The notes beneath the pieces were generated by a model. That model did no database searches and was not told the origin of the DNA. It saw nothing but the letters and a program-made list of their open reading frames with translations. 64,000 nt of DNA from Ruminococcus bromii (GTDB lineage Bacteria; Bacillota; Clostridia; Oscillospirales; Acutalibacteraceae): NCBI RefSeq assembly GCF_002834225.1, contig NZ_NNSR01000038.1:37236-101235 (forward strand), given 5' to 3'. The translations under genes were made by a program, and so were the position numbers. Below are positions 40,734 through 50,880 of this stretch, in pieces. The first letter of the stretch is position 1. Each line of letters starts with the position of its first letter.

Positions 40734-42146
40734 TCAGCCGATAAGTTCCTTAATTTTTGACTCTGCAAGAGCAGGATCAGCCTTACCTCTGCTGTTCTTC
40801 ATAACATTTCCGACAAGCGACTTAATCGCCTTTTCCTTGCCGTTCTTATAGTCCTCAACAGCCTTTGGATTGCTCTCAACAGCCTGCTTGCACAAATCGT
40901 TGAGTGCGTTTTCGTCAAGACCGCCCATATCGCTTTCGCTGATAAATTCAAGAGCACCCTTGCCGCTGTCAAGCATTTTTTCAAGCGTTGCCTTTGCAAG
41001 GTTGTTGCGGATTTTACCGCTGTCAAGAAGTTTTACAAGCTCGTTAAGCTGTTCGGGAGTAACCGCAACATCAAAGATTTCCTTGTCTGCCTCGGTTTCT
41101 GTTCTGCGGAAAATCTGACCGATAATGAAGTTTGAAACTGTCTTTGGTGACTTAACGCCCTCGCAAGCCTTGTCAAAATACTCGCTGATTTTGCGGTACT
41201 TTGTAAGAAGCTGTGCATCCTTTTCGGGAATTGCAAGTTCATCAATATATCTTCTGCACTTGTCGGCAGGAAGCTCAGGCATTGCAGCCTTGATTTCTTC
41301 AACAACATCTTTCGGAACATGAATAGTAACAAGGTCGGGATCACGGAAATAACGGTAATCGTGAGCGTCCTCTTTACTTCTCATTGAAGATGTTGTGTTG
41401 GTTGCGTCATCATAACGGAGGGTTTCCTGAACAACACTTCCGCCGTTTTCAATAAGGTCAACCTGTCTTTCAAACTCATACTCCATAGCCTTTGCTATGT
41501 TGTTGATTGAGTTCATATTTTTAATTTCGGTTCTTGTACCAAGCTTTTCGCTGCCCTTTGGACGAACCGAAATGTTTACATCGCAACGCATTGAGCCTTC
41601 CTGCATCTTACAGTCGGAAATTCCGATGTAACGCATAACCTGCTGAAGCTTTTCAACATACTCTCTCGCCTCGTCAATTGAACGAATGTCAGGCTCTGAA
41701 ACGATTTCGATAAGAGGAACACCGCCACGGTTATAGTCAACATATGTGTCGCCGTGCTGATGAATGAGCTTTCCTGCATCCTCTTCGATGTGAATGTGGT
41801 GCAAACGGATTTTTCTGCCGTTTGAAAGCTCAACATAACCGCCTATAATGAGCGGAGCATAAAGCTGGCTGATCTGATAAGCCTTTGAAAGGTCGGGATA
41901 GCAGTAGTTCTTTCTGTCCATTTTTGAAATCTCTGCGATTTCACCGTGAACTGCAAGACCTGCACGGATTGCATAGCGAACTACCTCACGGTTAAGCTTT
42001 GGAAGCGTTCCCGGCAGACCGATACACACGGGACAGCAATGGCTGTTTGGCGCACCGCCGAATTTTGTAGTACAGCCACAGAAGATTTTTGTCTTTGTGG
42101 CAAGCTCAATATGGGTTTCAAAACCCGCAACTAATTCGTAACTCAC
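40734..42146 (-). CDS. gatB: Asp-tRNA(Asn)/Glu-tRNA(Gln) amidotransferase subunit B
   Basis: 470 residues. The tRNA-binding and kinase subunit that activates the side-chain carboxyl of mischarged tRNA with ATP. The N-terminal ELVAGFETHIELAT, the zinc-site cysteines (CGC and CCPVC) and LVGNVMKNSRGKADP in the YqeY-like tail are diagnostic. The start is GTG at 42146, overlapping the gatA stop (GTGA), with GGGGTG upstream. Confidence 0.95.
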   Translation of the reverse strand: MSYELVAGFETHIELATKTKIFCGCTTKFGGAPNSHCCPVCIGLPGTLPKLNREVVRYAIRAGLAVHGEIAEISKMDRKNYCYPDLSKAYQISQLYAPLIIGGYVELSNGRKIRLHHIHIEEDAGKLIHQHGDTYVDYNRGGVPLIEIVSEPDIRSIDEAREYVEKLQQVMRYIGISDCKMQEGSMRCDVNISVRPKGSEKLGTRTEIKNMNSINNIAKAMEYEFERQVDLIENGGSVVQETLRYDDATNTTSSMRSKEDAHDYRYFRDPDLVTIHVPKDVVEEIKAAMPELPADKCRRYIDELAIPEKDAQLLTKYRKISEYFDKACEGVKSPKTVSNFIIGQIFRRTETEADKEIFDVAVTPEQLNELVKLLDSGKIRNNLAKATLEKMLDSGKGALEFISESDMGGLDENALNDLCKQAVESNPKAVEDYKNGKEKAIKSLVGNVMKNSRGKADPALAESKIKELIG

Positions 42147-43597
42147 AGCTTAACACCCCACTTTGTATCCTTAAAGTTTTCAGCAGCAGCCTGCTGATAT
42201 TTGTATGCCGCATTAAGAATTTCAGCCTCGCCAAAGCTCTTGCCGATAAGCTGCATACCAATCGGCATACCCTTTGCGTTGAATCCGCACGGAACCGAAA
42301 CACCCGGCAGACCTGCAATATTGACAGGTACAGTGCAGATATCCGTAAGATAGGTTTCAATCGGATCGCTTACAGCGTGTCCCTTTTCAAATGCTGTCAT
42401 AGGAACTGTCGGAGCAAGGATTACATCGCACTTTTCAAATGCGTTGTTGAATGCCTTGACGATAGTGCCGCGAAGATTCTGAGCCTTTTTGTAATAAGCG
42501 TCATAGTAACCTGCGGAAAGAACATAAGTACCGAGCAGGATTCTGCGTTTAACCTCTTCGCCGAATCCCTCAGAACGGGTACGGCAAACCATATCGTGAG
42601 TGCCGTTGTAATGCTCGGTTTTGTAACCGAAACGGATACCGTCATATCTGCCGAGGTTTGAAGATGCCTCGGCACAGGCGATGATATAGTAAACAGGAAG
42701 GGCAAATTTGAGTTCGGGAAGGTCAAAGTAAACAATCTCTGCGCCCATTGACTTGTAGATATCGGCAGCCTTTAAGACAGCCTCTTTTACATCGTCACGG
42801 ACACCCTCAAGATATTCCTTTGCAATACCGATTTTCATGCCCTTGATGTCATTGTTGAGTTTTGAATAAGTGTCGCCGGCAAAGCCCTTTGAGGTTGAAT
42901 CTTTTTCATCTCTCTTTGAAATTGCATCAAAAACAATTGCAGCGTCCTCAACAGACTTTGTAATCGGTCCAATCTGGTCAAGTGAACTTGCATATGCGAT
43001 AAGTCCGTAACGGGAAACCGCACCGTAAGTAGGTTTAAGACCTACAATACCGCAGAATGATGCCGGCTGACGGATTGATCCGCCTGTATCAGAGCCAAGG
43101 CCGTAAGCGGCAATGTTTGCGCCTACCGCACTTGCAACACCGCCTGATGAACCGCCTGAAACATAGTTTGAATCAAACGGATTCATTGCACCGCCAAAGT
43201 ATGATGTTTCGCATGAAGAGCCCATTGCGAACTCGTCCATATTCGTCTTGCCGAGCATAACTGCGTTTTCGCCTGCAAGAGTTTCCCAAACGGTTGCGTT
43301 ATAAATTGGCTTATAGCCTGTGAGAATTTTTGAACAACAGGTTGTTTCAATTCCCTTTGTTGAAATATTGTCCTTGAGCGTCATCGGAACACCCTCGAGC
43401 ATACCGATTTCCTCGCCGGAGGCAATTTTTCTGTCAACAGCCTCGGCAGTTTTCAGAGCCTCCTCGCCTGTTACATTAACATATGCGTTAAGCTCGCCGT
43501 TAGTTTTTTCAATTTCGTCAAGATAGCTTTTTGTAAGCTCGGTACATGAACACTCTTTTGACACAAGCATTTCATGAATTTTTTCAATAGAACCCAT
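42143..43597 (-). CDS. gatA: Asp-tRNA(Asn)/Glu-tRNA(Gln) amidotransferase subunit A
   Basis: 484 residues. The amidase that frees ammonia from glutamine. The Ser-cisSer-Lys triad is in MTLKDNI (Lys), VSGGSSGG (cis-Ser) and SDTGGSIRQPASFCG (nucleophilic Ser). It lies between gatC and gatB with tight spacing. Confidence 0.96.
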   Translation of the reverse strand: MGSIEKIHEMLVSKECSCTELTKSYLDEIEKTNGELNAYVNVTGEEALKTAEAVDRKIASGEEIGMLEGVPMTLKDNISTKGIETTCCSKILTGYKPIYNATVWETLAGENAVMLGKTNMDEFAMGSSCETSYFGGAMNPFDSNYVSGGSSGGVASAVGANIAAYGLGSDTGGSIRQPASFCGIVGLKPTYGAVSRYGLIAYASSLDQIGPITKSVEDAAIVFDAISKRDEKDSTSKGFAGDTYSKLNNDIKGMKIGIAKEYLEGVRDDVKEAVLKAADIYKSMGAEIVYFDLPELKFALPVYYIIACAEASSNLGRYDGIRFGYKTEHYNGTHDMVCRTRSEGFGEEVKRRILLGTYVLSAGYYDAYYKKAQNLRGTIVKAFNNAFEKCDVILAPTVPMTAFEKGHAVSDPIETYLTDICTVPVNIAGLPGVSVPCGFNAKGMPIGMQLIGKSFGEAEILNAAYKYQQAAAENFKDTKWGVKL

Positions 43598-43609
43598 TTT
43601 TACACCGCC

Positions 43610-43888
43610 TTACTCTCTGTTTCTTACAAGGAAGTGATCCTCTGCCTGCTCGGGAGCATTTGAAAGGATCTCCTTTGTATCGTAGGACTCAACAACCTCA
43701 TCCTCACGAAAAACATTTGACAGATTGTTAATATCGTCAAACTCCTCGCCGTCTGTCGGAGCGTTATTGATTGTGTCGGCAAAATCTATGATTTCCTGCA
43801 TTGACTTTGTAAGGCCGTCAAGCTCCTCTTCGGGAACAAAAAGCTTTGAAAGCAACGCAATGTTTTCAACATCTTCTCTTGTTACCAT
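43610..43888 (-). CDS. gatC: Asp-tRNA(Asn)/Glu-tRNA(Gln) amidotransferase subunit C
   Basis: 92 residues, usual GatC length. Family pattern VTREDVENIALLSKL near the start and LSNVFREDEV in the middle. It stabilises the GatA-GatB complex. AAAGGACGG lies before the ATG. It is 12 bases upstream of gatA. Confidence 0.93.
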   Translation of the reverse strand: MVTREDVENIALLSKLFVPEEELDGLTKSMQEIIDFADTINNAPTDGEEFDDINNLSNVFREDEVVESYDTKEILSNAPEQAEDHFLVRNRE

Positions 43889-43913
43889 AAAAACCGTCCT
43901 TTTTAAAGAAAAT

Positions 43914-43944
43914 AGGGCAAGTCATATAATATATAACTCGCCCT
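43914..43944 (-). terminator. Stem-loop between aspS and gatC
   Basis: Arms AGGGCAAGTCATAT and ATATAACTCGCCCT pair at 12 of 14 positions; on the minus strand TATTTTCTTT follows. It could be a partial terminator that lowers gatCAB relative to aspS. Confidence 0.5.
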
Positions 43945-43977
43945 TTGAGTTTGAATATATGACTGCAAATGCAGTTT

Positions 43978-45726
43978 TTATCTTAATTTAATATGAACCT
44001 CACGGAGCTGCTGTTCTGTTACCTCACCCGGTGAACCGAGGAGAAGATCCTGAGCATTGGAGTTCATCGGGAATGCAATAACTTCTCTGATGTTTTCTTC
44101 CTCTGTAAGGAGCATAATCATACGGTCAACGCCCGGAGCCATACCTGCGTGCGGCGGAGCACCGTACTGGAACGCATTGTAGAGTGCAGAGAACTTAGCC
44201 TTGAGGTCATCCTCGCTGTAGCCGGCAAGCTCGAACGCTTTCTTCATAATTTCAATATCGTGGTTACGAACAGCGCCTGATGAAAGCTCTACACCGTTGC
44301 AAACGATATCGTATTGATAAGCAAGAACCTCTTCGGGATCCTTGTTAAGAAGGCTGTCAAGACCGCCCTGCGGCATTGAGAAAGGATTGTGTGTGAAGAT
44401 AATTTGATTTGTTTCTTCATCTCTCTCAAACATCGGGAAGTCAACGATAAAGCACATTTCAAAACGGCTTGTGTCGATAAGGTCAAGACGCTTTGCAACC
44501 TCTGTTCTGATCTGACCTGCAAGCTTTGGAGCTTCCTGAGCAGTATCGGCGATAAAGTAGATTACATCGCCTGCTTTTGAACCGTTACGGCTGATAAGCT
44601 CTTCACGGTCGCCCTCTTTAAGGAACTTGTCAATCGGACCGTCAAATGTGAGGTCATCTCTAACCTTAACATAGCCAAGACCCTTCATGCCGATTGAAAG
44701 AGCGAACTCCTCCATCTTCTTGAACCATTTCTTTGACTGACCTGCGGCGTTCGGAACATTGATTGAACGAACTGTCTTCTTGCGGAACGGAGCAAAGTCT
44801 GTTTCCTCAAACATATCGCTGATTTCAACAATTACGAGCGGATTGCGGAGGTCAGGCTTGTCTGTACCGTACTTGAGCATACTCTCGGCATACGGAATAC
44901 GGGCAAACGGAGGCTTTGAAACCTCTTTATTTGAAAACTTCTTGAATGTTTCGTAAAGAACCTCTTCAGCAACAGCAAATACATCTTCCTGTGTTGCAAA
45001 AGCCATTTCAAAATCAAGCTGATAGAACTCGCCCGGTGAACGGTCTGCACGGGCGTCCTCATCACGGAAGCAAGGTGCAATCTGGAAATACCTGTCAAAA
45101 CCTGACACCATAAGGAGCTGTTTAAAAATCTGAGGAGCCTGTGGGAGAGCGTAGAATCTGCCCTTGTGCTTTCTGCTCGGGATAAGGTAGTCACGAGCGC
45201 CCTCCGGAGATGAAGTTGAAAGGATAGGAGTCTGAATCTCCGTAAAGCCCATTTCGTTCATCTTGTTGCGCAGAAATGTGATAATCTGCGAACGAATCAT
45301 AATATTATTGTGAACCTTCGGGTTACGGAGGTCAAGAAAACGATATTTAAGTCTTACTTCTTCATTAGTATTTGTAGAGGTTGCAACCTCAAACGGAAGA
45401 ACATTCTTACACTTGCCGAGAACCTTGATGTCCTCCGTGTGAACTTCAACGAAACCTGTTGCAATCTTCTTGTTGATTGTTTCTTCGTCACGCTTAACAA
45501 CAGTACCGCTGAGAGTTACTGTACATTCCTTGTTGATATCTTTAAGGAGTTCATCGTTGTGAACAACAACCTGAAGCACACCGTACTGATCACGGATGTC
45601 AAGGAACATTACACCGCCGTGGTCACGGATATTTTCAACCCAGCCCGCAACTCTGACCTGCTGTCCGATATTTTCTTCTCTTAACTCACCGCAGGTGACT
45701 GTGCGGTATTCATTAGCTTTTATCAT
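43978..45726 (-). CDS. aspS: Aspartyl-tRNA synthetase
   Basis: 582 residues, the long bacterial class IIb form with an N-terminal OB fold (VRVAGWVENIRDHGGVMFLDIRD), the catalytic core (motif 2 FRDEDARADRSPGEFYQLD), a GAD insertion and motif 3 (GMAPGVDRMIMLL). Its place directly before gatCAB suggests a non-discriminating enzyme that also charges tRNA-Asn for transamidation. The deciding residues cannot be judged by eye. Promoter at 45791-45819. Confidence 0.95.
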   Translation of the reverse strand: MIKANEYRTVTCGELREENIGQQVRVAGWVENIRDHGGVMFLDIRDQYGVLQVVVHNDELLKDINKECTVTLSGTVVKRDEETINKKIATGFVEVHTEDIKVLGKCKNVLPFEVATSTNTNEEVRLKYRFLDLRNPKVHNNIMIRSQIITFLRNKMNEMGFTEIQTPILSTSSPEGARDYLIPSRKHKGRFYALPQAPQIFKQLLMVSGFDRYFQIAPCFRDEDARADRSPGEFYQLDFEMAFATQEDVFAVAEEVLYETFKKFSNKEVSKPPFARIPYAESMLKYGTDKPDLRNPLVIVEISDMFEETDFAPFRKKTVRSINVPNAAGQSKKWFKKMEEFALSIGMKGLGYVKVRDDLTFDGPIDKFLKEGDREELISRNGSKAGDVIYFIADTAQEAPKLAGQIRTEVAKRLDLIDTSRFEMCFIVDFPMFERDEETNQIIFTHNPFSMPQGGLDSLLNKDPEEVLAYQYDIVCNGVELSSGAVRNHDIEIMKKAFELAGYSEDDLKAKFSALYNAFQYGAPPHAGMAPGVDRMIMLLTEEENIREVIAFPMNSNAQDLLLGSPGEVTEQQLREVHIKLR

Positions 45727-45790
45727 TACTGTAACTATCCTTTCACAGATATTTTGCCTGTCAGCCTATTTATTTAGCCTATTCTTCTGT

Positions 45791-45819
45791 ATTATAACAC
45801 AATTGCTGTATTCAATCAA
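45791..45819 (-). promoter_or_regulatory. Promoter of aspS-gatCAB
   Basis: On the minus strand TTGATT (45819-45814), 17 bases, TATAAT (45796-45791). The leader is too short for a T-box, and no terminator separates it from the FtsX-type gene upstream. Confidence 0.65.
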
Positions 45820-45861
45820 TATTTTACAAAAGATTTTTTAAGCATACGGCAAAATATTCCG

Positions 45862-48800
45862 TTATTCAACGCTTTTAAGGCTTTCAACCATATTAACGGC
45901 TTTAATCTTAAAGCTCATAACCGCATTTACAAGAATTGAAAACAGGAATGTCAGCCCTGCCGCATAGAGGTATGAAGTGAAATAAATATCTCTTCCGAAC
46001 ATAATGTTGTCAACCTCAACCGTCTGAATGATGAAACCTGTCAAAAGGTTTCCGAGGAACAGACCTACGAAAATTCCGAGGAGAGTCAAAATTATGTTCT
46101 CTTTGTAAATGAAAGATGAAGTTTCACGGTTGTAGAATCCGAGAACCTTAAAGGTTGCAATTTCACGGACACGCTCGGCAATGTTGATATTAGTCAGGTT
46201 GTAGAGTACAACAAAGGCAAGTGCCGCTGCGCAGATTATCATAACCGTAACAACCATATCAAGAGAGTTGAGCATATTTCGGAATTCGTTCAAGCTTGAT
46301 GCAATGTAGCTTACCGCCGCAATTTTATCATCGGATAAAACCTGTGAACCGAATTTGTCGCAGGCGGAATCCGAGGTATCTTTGAGTGCGACATCAGCCA
46401 TATTATAGGTGCAGTCACTGCCGAACAAGCTCTTATAGGCGGTTGGCGTCATATAGACAAAATTGTAAAGGTACTGTTCAAAAATTCCGCTGACCTTGAC
46501 CTCTGCCTTTTTGCCGTCAACATTCAGTGTGATTTTGTCGCCCGTTTTTATTCCAAGCTCACTGCACATTTTTTCACTGAGCATTACTCCGCTGTCCGAA
46601 AGCTTGAGTTCTTCTTTGCCTTTTCTTGTATGCAGAGAAACAATTTCGTCAAACTTTTCGGGATTCTGCGGTACAACAAGATTTGTGTCGCTGTCCTTAA
46701 TCTTATTACCGTGTGTTACCGTGCATTCCTGCTGTGAAACAAGCATTGAGTGTTTGACATTGCTGTTTTTATCAAGTGTATCTGTCAAAAACGAAAGATT
46801 GTCGGCACTTCCGCTGTCTTTCGGAACAACAACGGCGTCGTATTTATAGATTGTTTCAAACTGATCGTGTGTCATCGGTTCAAAGCTGTTGAGCAAACCG
46901 AATGCTGCAACAATCAGAGCCGTACAGCCTGCCACACCGATAACAGTCATACAAAGTCTTACCTTGTATCTGAACAGATTTCTTGCGGTCAGCTTTGAGT
47001 TAAAGCTCATATGTGACCACAACGGTTTTATGCGTTCAAGCAAAATTCTCTTGCCCGCCTTTGGTGCTTTCGGCCGCATAACAGCCGCAGGCTTTTCGTG
47101 CAGAGATTTAGCACACACTACAACCGACACAACAACCGTGCAGACAACTGCGGCAACAATTCCGAAAATTATGCTTGTATAGTCTGGTATCAGCGTTATA
47201 TCGCCGATGTAGTACATAATTTTGTACGCATCATAAATTACAAACGGCAAGGTGAAAATGCCGATTAAAATACCGATTACACTTCCGATAACAGCCGCAA
47301 GCAACGAGTAGATTACAAACTTCATTACAATGCTTGTGTTGCTGTAGCCGAGTGCTTTCAGCGTTCCGATTTCGGTACGCTTTTCTTCAATAAGTCTTGT
47401 CATTGTAGTTACGCAGACAAGCACCGCTACGAGCAGGAAGAATACGGGAAATACCGTTGCAACAGCGCCGAGTCTGTCTGCATTTGAAGAAAATGTTGAG
47501 TAACCCGGGTTGTCGCTTCTGTCGAAGACATACCACTTTGGTTCTGTAAGAGAATTGATTTCTTCCTCTGCGTCTTTGATTTTATCCTCTGCTTTTTTAA
47601 ATTCTTCATCGGCTTTTTTAACGCCGTCATCGTATTCTGTCTGTGCATCGGAAAGTTTTTTCTCGCCGTTTTTCTTTTCCTCGGCAAGCTTTGCAACACC
47701 GCTGTCATACTCGCTCTGAGCGTCATTCAGCTTGCTTTCTGCCGAATCAAGCTGTGCCTGACCGTCTGCCGACTGTTGTGCAAGTTCTGCTTTTGCGGCA
47801 TCAAGCTGTGTCCTTCCGCTTGAAATCTGTGAATATGCGTAGTCAAGCTGAGCCTGTCCCTCACTTTTTTTCTGTTCAAAAAGTGCCTTGTTTTCGGCAA
47901 GCTGATTTTCGCTTTTTTCAAGCTGTGCCTTTGCGGAATCGTATGCTGCGTTGAGTTCGTCAAGCTTCTGCTGAGCCTGTTCAAGCTGTGCGTTCAAAAC
48001 AGCAAGCGTTTCTTCATCGGTTGTCTGACTGATTTGATTCTGCAAAGCCGAAACAGCGTCCTCAGCCTGACTTATTCCTGCCAAAAGCTGCGGTTCCTGT
48101 TCGGTTTGAAATGTATCCTTTGCCGACTGCAGCTGATATTCCGCATTTTCAATTTCAGCCTGTGATTTTGAAATTTCTTTGTCAAATTCTGCTTTTGAAG
48201 AATTATATTGCTTTTCGGCAGAATTAAGCTGACTTTCCTTTTCGGCAATCTGAGCCTGTGCGTCGGCAATTTTTGTGTTATATTCGTTGCGTGAATTTTC
48301 AAGCTGTGTCTTGCCGTCCTCAATCTGCTGTTTTGCCGAATCAAGTTTTTTCTGTGCGTCATCGGTCTTGGTTTTCAGCTCTTTTTTGCCGTCATCAATC
48401 GCCGTCTTTGCATCGGCAAGCTTCTTTTCGGTTTTTTCTTTATTGTCCGAATACTCCTGTTTTGCATCTGCAAGGTCGCTCTTAGCCTTGTCGATAACCT
48501 CAACCGTAAAGCTGTTGCTCCTGTTCTCTCCCACCTTTTCAAAATCGGTGGCTTTATCCTCTATGGCATTATCATAATCGTCCGTGTATGCCGGGAATTT
48601 ATCCGAAATATCGGTTTTTACATAAAGCTCCGTGTAGCGTTCAAAGGCGAAATCTTCGGGGCAAATGTAGAAATAGTCCGAGATTTTTCCGTTGCCGACC
48701 GTCGTAGTTCCTCGCTGATATGCTATGTAAAGAGGTGACTGCACAAGACCGACCACCGTGTATTCAAGGGTTTTAAGTTCGGTTGAAGTATCTGTATCGC

Positions 48801-49281
48801 CCGTCTGTTTTGCAAATCTGATTTTGTCACCGATTTTATAACCCTCTGCCGTGAACGAGCTTGAATCGGCTGCAATTTCACCCGACTTTTCGGGAAGTCT
48901 GCCTTCCGTCAAAACAAGCTTGTTCTGAACGGAATTATCACCGTATTTTTCGGGAAGCGCAATGACTCTCATAGTCCTGCCGCCGCTGTCGGCATCGGTC
49001 TGAACATCGCAGAAATATGACGGCATAACAGAGGTTACTCCGTCCGTATTTTTTACCGCCTTTATGTCGTCCTCATCAAATCCGACCGTTGACACAAGTC
49101 GGTAATCCATAAGCTCCTGCTCGTCCGTGTAGGTTCTTGCAAGGTTGTACATTGACGGAACAGTTGCCTTTATTCCTGCAAAAAATCCCACTCCGAGGGC
49201 GATAATCGCCATAATTGAGATAAATCTTGCTTTTGTATTTTTAATTTCTCTGAATGTGTTTTTTATCAAGGATTTAGTCAT
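45862..49281 (-). CDS. Large FtsX-family ABC permease with coiled-coil ectodomain
   Basis: 1139 residues. Transmembrane helix 1 (about 20-40), a MacB-like extracellular domain, then an alpha-helical coiled-coil hairpin from about 262 to 580 (repeated DAKxxLDSAKxQI/EKSENQLAENK heptads). An FtsX block of three helices (about 605-740) follows, then a second ectodomain (about 800-1000) and a second FtsX block at the C-terminus. This is the plan of MacB-type mechanotransmission or lipid/peptide exporters. The long coiled coil may span the cell wall. AAAAGGAGGTG precedes the ATG. It pairs with the ATPase 23 bases upstream. Confidence 0.9.
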   Translation of the reverse strand: MTKSLIKNTFREIKNTKARFISIMAIIALGVGFFAGIKATVPSMYNLARTYTDEQELMDYRLVSTVGFDEDDIKAVKNTDGVTSVMPSYFCDVQTDADSGGRTMRVIALPEKYGDNSVQNKLVLTEGRLPEKSGEIAADSSSFTAEGYKIGDKIRFAKQTGDTDTSTELKTLEYTVVGLVQSPLYIAYQRGTTTVGNGKISDYFYICPEDFAFERYTELYVKTDISDKFPAYTDDYDNAIEDKATDFEKVGENRSNSFTVEVIDKAKSDLADAKQEYSDNKEKTEKKLADAKTAIDDGKKELKTKTDDAQKKLDSAKQQIEDGKTQLENSRNEYNTKIADAQAQIAEKESQLNSAEKQYNSSKAEFDKEISKSQAEIENAEYQLQSAKDTFQTEQEPQLLAGISQAEDAVSALQNQISQTTDEETLAVLNAQLEQAQQKLDELNAAYDSAKAQLEKSENQLAENKALFEQKKSEGQAQLDYAYSQISSGRTQLDAAKAELAQQSADGQAQLDSAESKLNDAQSEYDSGVAKLAEEKKNGEKKLSDAQTEYDDGVKKADEEFKKAEDKIKDAEEEINSLTEPKWYVFDRSDNPGYSTFSSNADRLGAVATVFPVFFLLVAVLVCVTTMTRLIEEKRTEIGTLKALGYSNTSIVMKFVIYSLLAAVIGSVIGILIGIFTLPFVIYDAYKIMYYIGDITLIPDYTSIIFGIVAAVVCTVVVSVVVCAKSLHEKPAAVMRPKAPKAGKRILLERIKPLWSHMSFNSKLTARNLFRYKVRLCMTVIGVAGCTALIVAAFGLLNSFEPMTHDQFETIYKYDAVVVPKDSGSADNLSFLTDTLDKNSNVKHSMLVSQQECTVTHGNKIKDSDTNLVVPQNPEKFDEIVSLHTRKGKEELKLSDSGVMLSEKMCSELGIKTGDKITLNVDGKKAEVKVSGIFEQYLYNFVYMTPTAYKSLFGSDCTYNMADVALKDTSDSACDKFGSQVLSDDKIAAVSYIASSLNEFRNMLNSLDMVVTVMIICAAALAFVVLYNLTNINIAERVREIATFKVLGFYNRETSSFIYKENIILTLLGIFVGLFLGNLLTGFIIQTVEVDNIMFGRDIYFTSYLYAAGLTFLFSILVNAVMSFKIKAVNMVESLKSVE

Positions 49282-49304
49282 TGTGACACCTCCTTTTCAT
49301 TTTT

Positions 49305-50006
49305 TTACCACTCAATTTCCTCAACATTTTTCGGATTTTCATTGTAAATATCTTCAACAATTTTTCCGCTTTTCATTCTTAAAATGTGATCCGCCATCGG
49401 CGTTATTGCTCCGTTGTGAGTGATGAGAACAACGGTCATTTTGTCTTTACGGCAGGTTTCCTGCAACAATTTCAGAATCTGTCTGCCTGTGTTGTAGTCA
49501 AGCGCACCTGTCGGTTCGTCACAAAGCAAAAGCTTCGGTCTTTTGGCAAGTGCTCTTGCGATTGAAACTCTCTGCTGTTCACCGCCCGAAAGCTGTGCGG
49601 GGAAGTTGTTTGCCCTTTCAAGCAAGCCCACGCTTTCAAGGGCAGTTTCGCTGTCAAGAGGATTACTGCAAATCTGAGCGGCAAGCTCAACATTTTCCTT
49701 TGCCGTAAGGTTATGAACAAGGTTGTAGAACTGGAACACAAAGCCTATGTCGTGCCGTCTGTACTCGATAAGCTGTTTGTCCTTAAATTTGCTTATATCC
49801 TTTCCGCCGACAATGATTTCGCCCTCGGAACAGCTGTCCATTCCGCCGAGAATATTCAGAACGGTTGTTTTGCCTGCACCGGACGCACCGACTACAATTG
49901 CAAACTCGCCCTCCTCGACCTTGAACGAAATGCCGTCAACCGCATTGATAACAACCTCACCCATTTTGTATCTTTTGTAAACATTATTAAATTCTACAAG
50001 GCTCAT
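49305..50006 (-). CDS. ABC transporter ATPase (MacB/LolD-like)
   Basis: 233 residues. Walker [17 protein letters not shown], signature [15 protein letters not shown], Walker [17 protein letters not shown] and the switch His in LITHNGAI. The MacB/LolD group powers FtsX-type permeases, and the next gene is one. AAAGGGTGA precedes the ATG. Confidence 0.94.
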   Translation of the reverse strand: MSLVEFNNVYKRYKMGEVVINAVDGISFKVEEGEFAIVVGASGAGKTTVLNILGGMDSCSEGEIIVGGKDISKFKDKQLIEYRRHDIGFVFQFYNLVHNLTAKENVELAAQICSNPLDSETALESVGLLERANNFPAQLSGGEQQRVSIARALAKRPKLLLCDEPTGALDYNTGRQILKLLQETCRKDKMTVVLITHNGAITPMADHILRMKSGKIVEDIYNENPKNVEEIEW

Positions 50007-50152
50007 AAAATCACCCTTTTCATATGTTTCTTACAGAAAAAATCACTGTGCTTTGCATATTAATTATACCAAATTAACACCGCAATATCAACAGAAATCT
50101 TACCGTATTCGTCATCTGTATGTACAATATTTTGAAATTATACATATAAAAG

Positions 50153-50180
50153 CAGCAGAGGTCACACTAAACCTCCGCTG
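50153..50180 (-). terminator. Terminator after the uracil-DNA glycosylase gene
   Basis: Arms CAGCAGAGG and CCTCCGCTG (one mismatch). On the minus strand CTTTTATAT follows. Confidence 0.55.
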
Positions 50181-50186
50181 AAAAAA

Positions 50187-50762
50187 TTATTCATAAGTAC
50201 GGTCACAGACCTCGTTGATTTTGTCACGAAGCTTTAAGAAATCGTCAAAAGCGTCGGGCTTTCTGCGCGGATCACGCAAAATTGCCGCAGGGTGAAGCAT
50301 TGCCATCATAAGCACACCGTTTTTCTCAATCCACTGACCGTGTTCCTTTGTGATTTTGATATCCGATTTAATAAGCCTTGCCGCCGCAATTCTGCCGAGA
50401 CAGACAATAATTTTCGGCTTGATCATTCTCACCTGTGTTCTGAGCCACTCAATACACATTTCCTGTTCTTCGGGCTTTGGGTCACGGTTTTTCGGCGGAC
50501 GGCACTTTACCATATTGGCAATGTAAATATTCTTGTTTCTGTCAAGGTCAACAGCCGCAAGCATTTTGTCAAGCAGTTTGCCTGCTCTGCCGACAAACGG
50601 TTCGCCTTGAAGATCCTCGTTTTCGCCAGGACCTTCACCAATGAACATAACCTCTGCATTTTCGTTGCCGATGCCCACAACAACATTTGTGCGAGTTTCG
50701 CAGAGTTCACACCTGTGACAGTTTTCACAAGCCGATTTTAATTCTTCCCAGGTATTATACAT
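50187..50762 (-). CDS. Family 4 (Fe-S) uracil-DNA glycosylase
   Basis: 191 residues from the ATG at 50762 (GGGAGAAA upstream). Motif 1 GEGPGENEDLQGEPFVGRAG, cluster cysteines in CENCHRCELC, in VKCRPPKNRDP and in EMC, and the C-terminal MLHPAAILRDP. It removes uracil from deaminated DNA to start base-excision repair. Confidence 0.92.
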   Translation of the reverse strand: MYNTWEELKSACENCHRCELCETRTNVVVGIGNENAEVMFIGEGPGENEDLQGEPFVGRAGKLLDKMLAAVDLDRNKNIYIANMVKCRPPKNRDPKPEEQEMCIEWLRTQVRMIKPKIIVCLGRIAAARLIKSDIKITKEHGQWIEKNGVLMMAMLHPAAILRDPRRKPDAFDDFLKLRDKINEVCDRTYE

Positions 50763-50804
50763 AATTTTCTCTCCCAAAATAAAGATTTAAATTTATCAAA
50801 AATG

Positions 50805-50833
50805 TTGAAATTCCAAGAATAAAGTAGTAAAAT
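50805..50833 (+). promoter_or_regulatory. Promoter of pduL
   Basis: TTGAAA (50805-50810), 17 bases, TAAAAT (50828-50833). Confidence 0.55.
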
Positions 50834-50880
50834 AAACACGAAGCCGTACGGCAAATTCTAATTGAATGGTGGTACACAAA

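Noticed and set aside
45727..45861. T-box or other amino-acid riboswitch before aspS
   Set aside because: The leader is only about 60 bases and lacks the T-box sequence and specifier stem. The ilvB and argS leaders also show none.
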